Source of the DNA: an uncultured Clostridium sp.
Lineage (GTDB): Bacteria; Bacillota; Clostridia; Oscillospirales; Acutalibacteraceae
Length of the DNA stretch: 64,000 nucleotides
Direction: 5' to 3'
Assembly (NCBI GenBank): GCA_902471875.1
Contig: CABRLN010000009.1
Location: 6,091-70,090, forward strand
Positions 18,309-27,246 of the stretch are shown piece by piece (the first letter of the stretch is position 1; every line of letters begins with the position of its first letter). The notes beneath the pieces are model-generated. The model was given only the letters and a program-made list of their open reading frames with translations, was not told the origin of the DNA and did no database searches. A program made the translations under genes and the position numbers.

Positions 18309-18624
18309 TTAATACGCAAAATATTTTCCAGCTTCAAATTCATCAAAATATCCTGCTAAAAGTTTTTGTATATCTGTTACATCATCAATATCTATAACAC
18401 CGTCAGCATTAACATCAGCAGCAATTTTTTGATACTTATCCAACTCTACAATTCCCGCCAGATACTGTTGCACGAGATTAGCATCTGCCATACTAAATAA
18501 CCCCGTCAACATTTATATCACCATACAAACGTCTTGTAAGTGCACTGGCAACTACCACAGACACACTACTTACTGTTGCCACAATACATATTGCCGCAAC
18601 GATTTTGTTAAACTTTGTCTTAAT
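18309..18624 (-). pseudogene. Frameshifted secreted mini-dockerin protein
   Basis: Two overlapping frames together encode one small dockerin protein of about 104 residues. The first frame (18624-18493) gives a signal peptide (IKTKFNKIVAAIC..VVVASA) and the start of dockerin repeat 1, GDINVDGVI, then stops at TAG (18495-18493). Dropping one T at 18495 restores SMADANLVQQYLAG, followed by repeat 2, ADVNADGVIDIDDVTDIQKLL, ending at 18309. Both calcium-loop repeats are otherwise intact. The likely start is an unusual ATT at 18624, ten bases after AGGAG; the ATG at 18634 abuts AGGAG and stops after four codons. It may be a true pseudogene, a sequencing indel in TTT, or a +1 recoding site. It precedes the CBM21 gene. 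Confidence 0.75.
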
Positions 18625-18666
18625 TTCGAATCATCTCCTAGTATTTTTTACCTTAAGGTCATTTTT

Positions 18667-18695
18667 ATTTTAACATATTATCGCGTTCTTGTGAA
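18667..18695 (-). promoter_or_regulatory. Promoter of the mini-dockerin/CBM21 unit
   Basis: On the minus strand, TTCACA (18690-18695) and TAAAAT (18667-18672) are 17 bases apart, about 40 bases upstream of the mini-dockerin start. Confidence 0.55.
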
Positions 18696-18770
18696 GCTTT
18701 ATCACTGTTTTTGTAGAAAATTATAAAATTATGGGTTTAAATTTATATATAAGTACTATATTATTACAAC

Positions 18771-18820
18771 AAAAACCCCTCCAATCTGTAAACCTAAATA
18801 ACAAATTGGGGGGGATTTGT
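18771..18820 (-). terminator. Likely terminator of addAB
   Basis: An imperfect 17-18 bp inverted repeat, including GGAGGGG and CCCCCCC arms, is followed on the minus strand by TTTTTGTTGT. It lies about 190 bases past addA. The rest of 18700-19012 holds nothing I can recognise. Confidence 0.6.
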
Positions 18821-19012
18821 GTTTATTAGTTGAAAAAACAAAATTATTTTCTTAAAAAAGAGAATTACTTTTTTGCAACTATTTAATTTTATCATATCAT
18901 AATGACCGCGCCAAGTAGTCTTAAAATTTTAACTACTGCATAACTCTGTCCTAAAATAGTACTTTTAGTACACCCTGCGTCTTTTATTACATTTTAGGAT
19001 GCTTATGTGAAA

Positions 19013-22000
19013 TTATACTTCAATAAAATCATTAAGATAAAAAGAGTAAATTATACATTGTTTAACAGGCTTGTTTAATGTAGCTGACAAACCAATTTTA
19101 TAAAGTTTTAGCTGAGTAGAATATCTGTCCTTTAGCTGCTGCATTGTTTTTGCATGGTCGGTTTTATAATCAATAATAACCAACTCTCCATTTTCTTCAA
19201 AAGCACAGTCAACAGCACCACGCAACAAATGCTCTTCATTACATTCTACATAACCTGTTATACTTGCATTTACCATAACCTCAAATTTAACCTCTTTATA
19301 CTTTTTAGGTGAGTTAATAAACCTTTGCATAATTTCAGTGTTAAGACAGTCAGTAACATACTGCGGTTTAATGCTTTTGCCTTGTTTTTCAGACAGATAT
19401 CCGTTTTTTACAAGCCTTTCAATCTCAAGCTGCGGTGAAGTAAGTGCCGAAATTAGATTTGCATGTTCCATAAACATATGCATGGCTGTTCCTCTTTGTG
19501 AGGCAGTAAGGATATTTTTATCTTCAAAATCAAAGCTCTCCAGATATACTACTTTACTGTCAGAATGTGACAAAGATGACGGTGTAACAACACTTGGAAT
19601 ATCAACCGACGACTGATATTCATATTGAGTATCAAAGCGTTTGTCAAGCTGTACAATATCAAGCAAAGGATGTGTACTATTTACAGACTGCTGAACAACA
19701 TCTGTAGATATTTTAATGCTGTCCTTTTGAACTGTTGCATTTGCTGGAGTATTTTCTTCTTGAGTATACTGATTTTCAATATCATTAATTTCAACAGTAA
19801 TATCGTTATACTTCATTCCTCTAAATTCGTTATTATATGCAATATTATCTTTAAATGAGTCTGAAGCATAGTTCCACAGCTTATTTTTATTTTGGCCCTT
19901 TTGCGGTTTCATAAGCAATGTTGTACATATTATCCATTCAAGCATTGTATTGTGCTTAATAATTGTGTTTGATGAAATACCATTATACATAGCAATTTCT
20001 GTTGAAAGTCTGTTGACTATTTCAGGCAGATTGTTGTATGAACCAACTAAATGCAGCTGCTCTCTTGCACGTGTAAGTGCAACATAAAGCACACGCAGCT
20101 CTTCTGCCACACTGTCAGTTTTAAGCTTATTTACTATTGCGTTATAAGGAAAGCTTTTGTAAACTGCATTAGTATCGGTATCCTTCAATTGCAAGCCTAT
20201 ACCCAGCTCTCGGTCAAAATATATTTTGTCTTTGTAAGGCAAAGATGATTTACCGATATTTGCAATAATACAAATAGGAAATTCCAACCCCTTTGAATGA
20301 TGCATTGTCATAATACGCACTGCATTGCCGTCTGTGTTCGCCCCTGTTTGTGCATCAAGAACCGCACCTGTTTCCTGTGCACGGTCTATGTAGCGTATAA
20401 AGCTTGAAACACCTTTATTCTGCTCATTTTCAAAGCTTTTTGAATAGTTATATAACAAACGTAGGTTATTAAGTACAACCTCGCCATTGTCAAGGGCGGC
20501 AGCAAATTCGGTTATAGCTGTTTTTCTATAAATCAGGTTAATTAAATAATCAGTTGGATAATTTGCAGCAATTTCACGGTAGTATTCAATATCATCAATA
20601 AATTCTTTAAACCGAGAGTTACTTTGACCTGCCGTTATAATATTTTTATATAAAAATAACTTTCTGTTAGTAGTACACCTTAGCTGTGCAATTTGTTGAG
20701 GCTCAAAACCAAACATTGGGCTTACCAAAACAGAATACAACGGAATATCCTGTAAAGGATTATCAATAACCTTTAATAAATCAATAACCATTTGTACCTC
20801 TTTGCAGTCCAACAATGAGGCTTTTGTTTCAGTTATAACGGGTATTCCTCTTTCTTCAAGATATTCTGTAAAAATTGTGGTGTCCTTTACGCTTCGCATT
20901 AAAATGGCTATGTCCTTATACTCTGCTTTTTTACTAACGTCACCGTTGGTTACGTCGTATTTGCCTACTGTATTTTCTATAATTTCTGCAATACATTTTG
21001 CTTCGTTTATATCACGCTGTTCTTTATTTCGATGTGATAAATTATTAAGATGTAAATAAACATCGCAGTCATTTTCTCCAACATAACTTGCACCTGCTAC
21101 CAAATAATCCTCAGGTGCATACACCAAATTGCCAAGCTCTTTTTTCATAAGATTGGCAAAAACAAAATTCACATAATCGGTAACACCAAAACGACTTCTG
21201 TAATTTTGCTTTAAAACAATATTAGTTGATGAAGTATTTTTACCTTTATTGCAGTTAATGCGACGATTAATAAAAATATCCGGCATAGCCTGACGAAAGC
21301 CGTAAATACTCTGCTTAACATCACCAACTACAAAAAGATTTTTATCATCATCACTTAAGATTTTAAAAATTAAGTCCTGAAGCTGATTTACATCTTGATA
21401 TTCGTCAACAATAACCTGTTTAAATGAGCCCGCAAGAGAACGTGCTTCGTCAGTTATGTTATAGCGTATGCTGCTTTGGGTATCATCAACTGCAAATTCT
21501 CCGTTTTTGTCCTCTTTGGCAAGTGTTAAAAGTGTAAAACGCTCAATGTCGGCAAAATCAAGAATATTCTTTTCTTTTTTTAATTGTGTGTATTTTTCGG
21601 TAAAATCATTAATAAATTCAAACAATACCTTGGTATTGTCTATTATATTATTAAGCTGTAATTTAAGCTGATTTTCTGTAAAGTCAAAGTCAGTGCGCAG
21701 TAATGAAATAATCTTTTTAATTGCATCACGATTCTTTTTGTAGCTGTTGTTGATTTCTCTTCCCTGTTCACTAAGCCCCCTGAGTGAAACGGCTTTCTCA
21801 AAAAATGCTGATGAATATGCTTGGGTAAACAATATATCTTGCAGTTGATTTAAATTTTTACAGGCTGTAAGCTTTTTTATATATTCCTTTTCAAAATTGT
21901 GCTGCTGTAATTTGTCGGGATAATTATTAGTAATATCATCAATAGCATCAAGCTGAATAAACAACTCACAGTTGTTTTCCATCATTCCGGCAATATAATT

Positions 22001-22681
22001 AAGCTCACCCCTAGCATTTTCTACAATATTGTCAATCCATTTGCAATTCATAACATCGTCAACGGCATTTTGCAAATTTAAAAGGGTTTGCTCCATCCAT
22101 TGTCTTGGAAATGGCAGCGCAGACAAAAAGCTGTAAAAGCTTATTACAGAATCTTTTAATTCCCTATCATTTGTGGCGGTAGTAAGCAATGAAGCTATGC
22201 TTTTAAAGTCGTCTCGCAAATAATAGCTTTGCGCCACCTCTTCAACAGCAGTACATTGTAATGCTGTAAGCTCAGAATTATCTCCTATACGGTAATCAGG
22301 CGAAATATCAAAATTAGTATAGGCGGTTTTTACCACCTCTTTACAAAAGCTGTCTATGGTGCTTATGTGTGCTTTATCAAGCAAAAGTTGTTGGTTTCGT
22401 AAATATTCTTCGTCTAAGTCAGTATTATTGGCACACTCGTCAAGCAGTTGTGTAATACGCTTATTAATACGAGTTTTCATCTCTTCGGCTGCAAGGTTGG
22501 TAAAGGTAACAATAAGCAGCTGATCTGCCTTAATATTTGCCGATTTATCTGTAAGCATTTGTATTACACGTTCAACCAATACAGCAGTCTTACCACTGCC
22601 TGCAGCAGCAGAAACAAGTACTGAACAGCCCCGTATATTAATTGCCCTTTGCTGGTCTTCGTTCCATTTTACGTTTGCCAT
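19013..22681 (-). CDS. addA: ATP-dependent helicase/nuclease subunit A (AddA)
   Basis: AddA is the UvrD-type helicase and 3'-strand nuclease of the AddAB double-strand-break resection machine, which prepares DNA for RecA. The 1,222-residue protein has the usual length. Helicase motif I is VSAAAGSGKTAVLVER near residues 23-38, followed by IVTFTNLAAEEM, VDEYQDVN (motif II, about residue 425), GDVKQSIYGFRQAMPDIF, and the late motif RIMTMHHSKGLEFPI. The C-terminal RecB-like nuclease has GAVDCAFEENGELVIIDYKTD with the D...DYK residues. It starts 2 bases after addB, with its AAAGGAGG ribosome binding site inside the end of addB. Confidence 0.97.
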   Translation of the reverse strand: MANVKWNEDQQRAINIRGCSVLVSAAAGSGKTAVLVERVIQMLTDKSANIKADQLLIVTFTNLAAEEMKTRINKRITQLLDECANNTDLDEEYLRNQQLLLDKAHISTIDSFCKEVVKTAYTNFDISPDYRIGDNSELTALQCTAVEEVAQSYYLRDDFKSIASLLTTATNDRELKDSVISFYSFLSALPFPRQWMEQTLLNLQNAVDDVMNCKWIDNIVENARGELNYIAGMMENNCELFIQLDAIDDITNNYPDKLQQHNFEKEYIKKLTACKNLNQLQDILFTQAYSSAFFEKAVSLRGLSEQGREINNSYKKNRDAIKKIISLLRTDFDFTENQLKLQLNNIIDNTKVLFEFINDFTEKYTQLKKEKNILDFADIERFTLLTLAKEDKNGEFAVDDTQSSIRYNITDEARSLAGSFKQVIVDEYQDVNQLQDLIFKILSDDDKNLFVVGDVKQSIYGFRQAMPDIFINRRINCNKGKNTSSTNIVLKQNYRSRFGVTDYVNFVFANLMKKELGNLVYAPEDYLVAGASYVGENDCDVYLHLNNLSHRNKEQRDINEAKCIAEIIENTVGKYDVTNGDVSKKAEYKDIAILMRSVKDTTIFTEYLEERGIPVITETKASLLDCKEVQMVIDLLKVIDNPLQDIPLYSVLVSPMFGFEPQQIAQLRCTTNRKLFLYKNIITAGQSNSRFKEFIDDIEYYREIAANYPTDYLINLIYRKTAITEFAAALDNGEVVLNNLRLLYNYSKSFENEQNKGVSSFIRYIDRAQETGAVLDAQTGANTDGNAVRIMTMHHSKGLEFPICIIANIGKSSLPYKDKIYFDRELGIGLQLKDTDTNAVYKSFPYNAIVNKLKTDSVAEELRVLYVALTRAREQLHLVGSYNNLPEIVNRLSTEIAMYNGISSNTIIKHNTMLEWIICTTLLMKPQKGQNKNKLWNYASDSFKDNIAYNNEFRGMKYNDITVEINDIENQYTQEENTPANATVQKDSIKISTDVVQQSVNSTHPLLDIVQLDKRFDTQYEYQSSVDIPSVVTPSSLSHSDSKVVYLESFDFEDKNILTASQRGTAMHMFMEHANLISALTSPQLEIERLVKNGYLSEKQGKSIKPQYVTDCLNTEIMQRFINSPKKYKEVKFEVMVNASITGYVECNEEHLLRGAVDCAFEENGELVIIDYKTDHAKTMQQLKDRYSTQLKLYKIGLSATLNKPVKQCIIYSFYLNDFIEV

Positions 22682-22683
22682 TG

Positions 22684-25600
22684 TTAATCCTCCTTTTTTG
22701 ATGACGGTATTAAATTAACAGGCATACCTTCAGAAAATCTGCATGAATTTTTAAAATTACAGTATTTACAAGGCAAGGTGTCAATAGAGTTTTTACTGCC
22801 TGTGGGTACAGAATTTATGTAACCATCTAACAGCATATCTGACATTTGTCTTATTTTATTGTCAACTAAATCAAACATGCCCTTAAACTCACCTTCATTT
22901 TCATTGCCTGAAAGAAGATATTGCTCTGAACGCGGATATGTAATTTCTTCAGTTGGCGGTTGTCCCTTTTTGCCTTTTTTTTCTTTAATCTTTATTTTAA
23001 CAGGTATAAACTTACCCGAAACGCTTTTGTCCATAGCTATAATAATATCGGGATTTCGCAAAAATAAACCGCTTGCACGGTAGTATTTATCAAAGTCTGA
23101 CTGTATTTGGCTTTTACTTTCACTCCCCTGTGAAACTATTGTGTGAAACTCCTTTGACGGCATATAGCAAACTCCGGCCGGCACAATATTTTCACCGTAC
23201 AAATTTTTACCGTTTTTTATAATTGCCGAAAGGTAAATAAACATTTGCAGGCTTAATCCCATTTCAAGTTCACAGCGTTTAAGCTCCTTGTTACCTGTTT
23301 TATAATCAACAATTCGCACATATATTTTTCCGTCGGCAGGATTTTTAAACAGGTCAACCCTGTCAACAAATCCTGTTACAGACACACTACCGTCTTTTGT
23401 TTTAACCGCATATTGGTCTATAGTGTTGCCCGATGCAGTACCATCAGGATTTTTGGGGTTTTGAATACCTATAGAAAGCTCAAAGTCGCTTGGCTTAAAC
23501 AAACTTACCTTAAGCTCTTGTACTATTCGGTTTACCAGTACTGTACAGTTGCTTTCTGCCCTTTTTAAAATATATTTTGTTTTATTGTCTGGCATCTCGC
23601 CGTTTTCAAAAGAATCATTTATAAATCTATTTGCAAGCTCAGATACAATTTCGGCTATATTATAATTTTCAGTGTTATCTACTATATCGTCAATATTTTT
23701 AAGCTTAAGGAATTTTTCCATTATATAATGCACCATTGATCCATACTGACGGCTGTCTATTTGTGCTTTTCTACGTTCTTTAAGCTTTAATCCGTTTTTA
23801 CAAAAGTACATATAGCCACAGCTGTAAAAATCCTCAATTTTTGAAGCTGACAAATGCATATTTTCTGAATACAGCATATGTGCAGTGTCAGATGTAATTA
23901 ACGGCGGCTGTTTTTCTTTATAATTATGTATGCTTGACATTAACTGTGAATATTTATCTTGAGATAAAAAATATTCTTCAAGCTGTAATTGGTTACAATC
24001 GGGGTTAAGCATTGCTCCTACAGTATGCTCAAAGGCTTGCTGTCTGCACCAAAGGCTGTTTTGACTGAATGAGTAACTGTCACAACTAAAAACTGTTATA
24101 ATCTGCGGCAATATTTTTTGAATTTGCGTTACAATGGTTGAAGGCAATGCACCGCCTCCATTTATAGTGTTAGTGTAATATGAAACATACAGCTTTTCTG
24201 ACGGACTTGCAAGAGCAGCATAAGCGCTGTACTGCTCTTGTGCAGAAAGCTCTGAAAGGTCACAGCTCATTGGCAAGCCTTTATTTAAAAGCAGTTTTCG
24301 TTCGTTGTCTGTAAATACTCCGCCAGACGTTGGCACAGACGGGAACACACCCTGTACGGCTCCAATTATAAATGTAACCTTTGGAGAATTAAGCCTTGCC
24401 CTGCCTGCCGTACCCACAATAACACGGTCAAGACATAGCGGTTGGTTTGCAATTTGCTGACAACTAACAGCCAGTGAAAATAGTTCAAAATAGCGTTTAC
24501 CTGACATTTTTTCGTATTCAAGAACATCTGCCATTTTTGAAATTACGCTTACTACAAGACTCCACACTCTTGTATATTCATCAACAAGTTCCGGGGTTTG
24601 TTGTTTATTTAAATTTTTAATTTTCTTTTTAATACAATTCTTAATATCAAAGGCATACAACAGCTTTACAAGATTTTGTGAAATTTCAAGTCCGTCTGAC
24701 TTTTGAACACCTGTTTGAAATTCTTTAAGATTGGTGTAAACTTCGCTTCGTATTGATTCAATTTTTTCAAGAAGACGTTTATCATCAGCATCCATTTCTT
24801 TGCCGTCAAAGCCGTTAATATTTTGGGTAAAAGACTTGCTCCATTTTGGTGACCATGTAAAAATATAATTTTCTATAATTGAAATATCTTCATAGCTGTA
24901 TTTGGTTATGCCGGTTTTAAGCATACGCAAAACAGATTCACTGTTAAAACCATTGCTTACTGCGTCAAATGCGTGACGTATAAAATTAACAAGTGGCTTT
25001 GAATTAATATTCTCGGGCTTATCCATAAAATAGCCTATACCGAATTTGTCAAACGTAACGTCTAAAATACCACGGTACATTTCTTCATCACGACAAACCA
25101 CAGCAATGTCTTTATATCTATAGCCTTTATTAATGGTAAGCTGTTTAATTGCACAAGCAATATATTCACATTCATCATAAATGTTTGCGGCTGAATAAAG
25201 CTGTATATTTTTTACAGGCTTATCATACTGCTTTATTGGAAAGGCATACATATTTTCTTCCACTGCTTTAAGGTCATCATATATTGTACGCATATTACTT
25301 TTAAAAGGCTCGTAAATCTCGTTTACATTTTGATTACAGCGTTCAGACAATGCCCTTATCTTATGGTATGTGTCAACTGTTACACGAAATCTGATACTGC
25401 TTTGATCAACCGCATTGCCTCTGCACTCTGTACAAAGGGCAAGATAAACGTCTTCTGCCTGTAAAAAAACAGACTGCAAAACCTTATACTGCTGCCCTGT
25501 AAAGCCTGTAAAAGCGTCTATAAATACGGTGTATCCGTTAAATATGCCGTGTTTTTTAATGCTGTCTGCCATATATGACAAAATATCCTGCGTATGGGCA

Positions 25601-26109
25601 TAACTACCCTCAACAAGGGTGTTATAAGTGTCTAAAATAAGTGCGGTTTCTTCAAGCTTTTGCTTTAAAGTTGGGTTTTGTATACCTGCCTTTACCGATA
25701 ATAACTTTTCTGACTTAATGCAGTTGCTTTTATATTCGTTAATAGTAGAAAGCATCGTATTTACAAAGTTTTTATTTTTCACCTGATTTTTGTAAAGCGT
25801 AAGGCAGTCTGCACAGTTTTCTATGGCAAGGCTCATTAAAATTTTAGACGTACCCTCGTCAAGAAATTCTGCGGTTAAACCTCCTGTTAACGAAAACACA
25901 TATTTTATCATTGTTGAAAAGCTAAGTACCTTTACATTTTCGTTAGCTGCCTTACTGTTTTTATCAAGAAAATAAAGTCCTGTTTCAAAAGAAAACTGCT
26001 CGGGCACAAGCACCAAAACCGGCCTACCTTTATTTATGTATTCCTCTGATATTTGCCTTAAATATCTGCTTTTTCCGCTACCGCTGCGCCCCAGCAAAAG
26101 ATTTAACAT
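22684..26109 (-). CDS. addB: ATP-dependent nuclease subunit B (AddB)
   Basis: AddB is the partner of AddA. It carries an N-terminal P-loop, LLLGRSGSGKSRYL at residues 4-17, a Chi-scanning inactive helicase fold, and a C-terminal RecB-type nuclease (VRIVDYKTGNKE). The nuclease is flanked by cysteines expected to hold a 4Fe-4S cluster: FYSCGYMYFC near residue 770 and CKYCNFKNSC near the C-terminus. The 1,141-residue length is normal. I place the start at the ATG at 26109, nine bases after GGGGG, because family members begin directly with the P-loop; an ATG three codons earlier touches the ribosome binding site. It is co-transcribed with addA. Confidence 0.96.
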   Translation of the reverse strand: MLNLLLGRSGSGKSRYLRQISEEYINKGRPVLVLVPEQFSFETGLYFLDKNSKAANENVKVLSFSTMIKYVFSLTGGLTAEFLDEGTSKILMSLAIENCADCLTLYKNQVKNKNFVNTMLSTINEYKSNCIKSEKLLSVKAGIQNPTLKQKLEETALILDTYNTLVEGSYAHTQDILSYMADSIKKHGIFNGYTVFIDAFTGFTGQQYKVLQSVFLQAEDVYLALCTECRGNAVDQSSIRFRVTVDTYHKIRALSERCNQNVNEIYEPFKSNMRTIYDDLKAVEENMYAFPIKQYDKPVKNIQLYSAANIYDECEYIACAIKQLTINKGYRYKDIAVVCRDEEMYRGILDVTFDKFGIGYFMDKPENINSKPLVNFIRHAFDAVSNGFNSESVLRMLKTGITKYSYEDISIIENYIFTWSPKWSKSFTQNINGFDGKEMDADDKRLLEKIESIRSEVYTNLKEFQTGVQKSDGLEISQNLVKLLYAFDIKNCIKKKIKNLNKQQTPELVDEYTRVWSLVVSVISKMADVLEYEKMSGKRYFELFSLAVSCQQIANQPLCLDRVIVGTAGRARLNSPKVTFIIGAVQGVFPSVPTSGGVFTDNERKLLLNKGLPMSCDLSELSAQEQYSAYAALASPSEKLYVSYYTNTINGGGALPSTIVTQIQKILPQIITVFSCDSYSFSQNSLWCRQQAFEHTVGAMLNPDCNQLQLEEYFLSQDKYSQLMSSIHNYKEKQPPLITSDTAHMLYSENMHLSASKIEDFYSCGYMYFCKNGLKLKERRKAQIDSRQYGSMVHYIMEKFLKLKNIDDIVDNTENYNIAEIVSELANRFINDSFENGEMPDNKTKYILKRAESNCTVLVNRIVQELKVSLFKPSDFELSIGIQNPKNPDGTASGNTIDQYAVKTKDGSVSVTGFVDRVDLFKNPADGKIYVRIVDYKTGNKELKRCELEMGLSLQMFIYLSAIIKNGKNLYGENIVPAGVCYMPSKEFHTIVSQGSESKSQIQSDFDKYYRASGLFLRNPDIIIAMDKSVSGKFIPVKIKIKEKKGKKGQPPTEEITYPRSEQYLLSGNENEGEFKGMFDLVDNKIRQMSDMLLDGYINSVPTGSKNSIDTLPCKYCNFKNSCRFSEGMPVNLIPSSKKED

Positions 26110-26151
26110 TTGCAGCATCCCCCAATATAATTTGTTAATTTTACTTTTTAT

Positions 26152-26160
26152 ATTATAACA
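26152..26160 (-). promoter_or_regulatory. Extended -10 promoter of addBA
   Basis: On the minus strand, TGTTATAAT (TG-N-TATAAT) forms an extended -10 element about 43 bases upstream of addB. No good -35 is visible. Confidence 0.5.
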
Positions 26161-26285
26161 TAATTGCTGTACAATAAACTGCCCATTTAAAAGATTTTTT
26201 AATGCTATGACAAAATAATTAATTCTTTATAAAATTATTTTTATTATTACCTTAATATTAAGAATAACAGTAATAATTTAATAAG

Positions 26286-26320
26286 CAAAAACCACCCCGA
26301 CATATAAAATCGGAGTGGTA
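26286..26320 (-). terminator. Terminator of the exonuclease gene
   Basis: A 10 bp stem with one mismatch (ACCACCCCGA at 26291-26300 with TCGGAGTGGT at 26310-26319) is followed on the minus strand by five T residues, directly past the exonuclease stop. Confidence 0.85.
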
Positions 26321-26323
26321 CTG

Positions 26324-27217
26324 TTATTCAGCAACAATCAGCTGCTTTTTTTCTTTTTCTCTTTCATCAATTTTAGGCGGCTCGTAAGAATGGGAACTGT
26401 GTTTTACCTGCACACCTTCATACTTTAGCTTAAATTGTACCCTGCCTGTAAATTTTTTACCGCAGTTGTCACAATTAAATACTGAGCGGAAGTTTTTATT
26501 TTTAACCTGCCATTTTGTAAGACGTCTGCCCTTTTTACCACATTCAGGACATACTGCATAAAACTGTTTTTTGTCGATAAGCGGATTTGTAAAATCAGTT
26601 ATTACTACATTTCTAAAGCAGACTTTATTGTAAAAATCTGCATTTGCTGTTTGAACAAACATTTTAATCTTTTCAGCATTGTACAGCTTTTCAAAGCATT
26701 TCCATGAAAGAATACTGTCATCAAGAGCACGGTGCAGCTTGTCATCGCCAAATTCTATATTTAAAAGCTCCGCTGCAGTTGAAAGACCCATTTGCTTTGA
26801 AGGATCTGCTCTATTTAAACAGCTTTCGCAATAACTTTGCAGGTTTATATATTTATCTAAAAAGTTTAATGTTTTAGTTTTGTTAAAATATTCATTATTT
26901 ACAATTAAGGTTTGAATATCAGTAATACCCCATGTAAGAATTATTGCATTTCTTGCAAACAGGCTGAACTGCTTTATTACATGATTATATGTGTTGCTGG
27001 TTGCTTCAAGCTCTTCGTTACTTATATGTGTAAGCTCTTTTACTCGGCCACATATTTTTTTTCCTATTTGTGGCTTTATAAGCATAGAAAATTGGTCAAC
27101 AAGCTGCATTTGGTTATTAATTCTTACTGCACCAAATTCAAAAATCTCGTTGATATATTTTTTCTCTTTTTTACTGAATGAACCGTTCCACTCAAGGTCT
27201 AAGATAACAAAATCCAA
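26324..27217 (-). CDS. DEDDh 3'-5' exonuclease with C-terminal zinc ribbon
   Basis: This is a 297-residue nuclease. Residues 1-185 form a DEDDh exonuclease domain like KapD and the epsilon subunit. The first acidic motif is ILDLEWNG, with IFEFGAVRI following. A mid-domain aspartate lies in LTWGITDIQTL, and the last motif HRALDDS holds the catalytic histidine and aspartate. Residues about 215-265 add a four-cysteine zinc ribbon (CPECGKKGRR ... CDNCGKKF), which suggests nucleic acid binding. It starts 30 bases beyond typA on the same strand and may be read from the typA promoter. The substrate, DNA or small RNA, is not determined. Confidence 0.88.
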   Translation of the reverse strand: MDFVILDLEWNGSFSKKEKKYINEIFEFGAVRINNQMQLVDQFSMLIKPQIGKKICGRVKELTHISNEELEATSNTYNHVIKQFSLFARNAIILTWGITDIQTLIVNNEYFNKTKTLNFLDKYINLQSYCESCLNRADPSKQMGLSTAAELLNIEFGDDKLHRALDDSILSWKCFEKLYNAEKIKMFVQTANADFYNKVCFRNVVITDFTNPLIDKKQFYAVCPECGKKGRRLTKWQVKNKNFRSVFNCDNCGKKFTGRVQFKLKYEGVQVKHSSHSYEPPKIDEREKEKKQLIVAE

Positions 27218-27246
27218 TTATATCAAATCCTTAATGCATTTACAAA

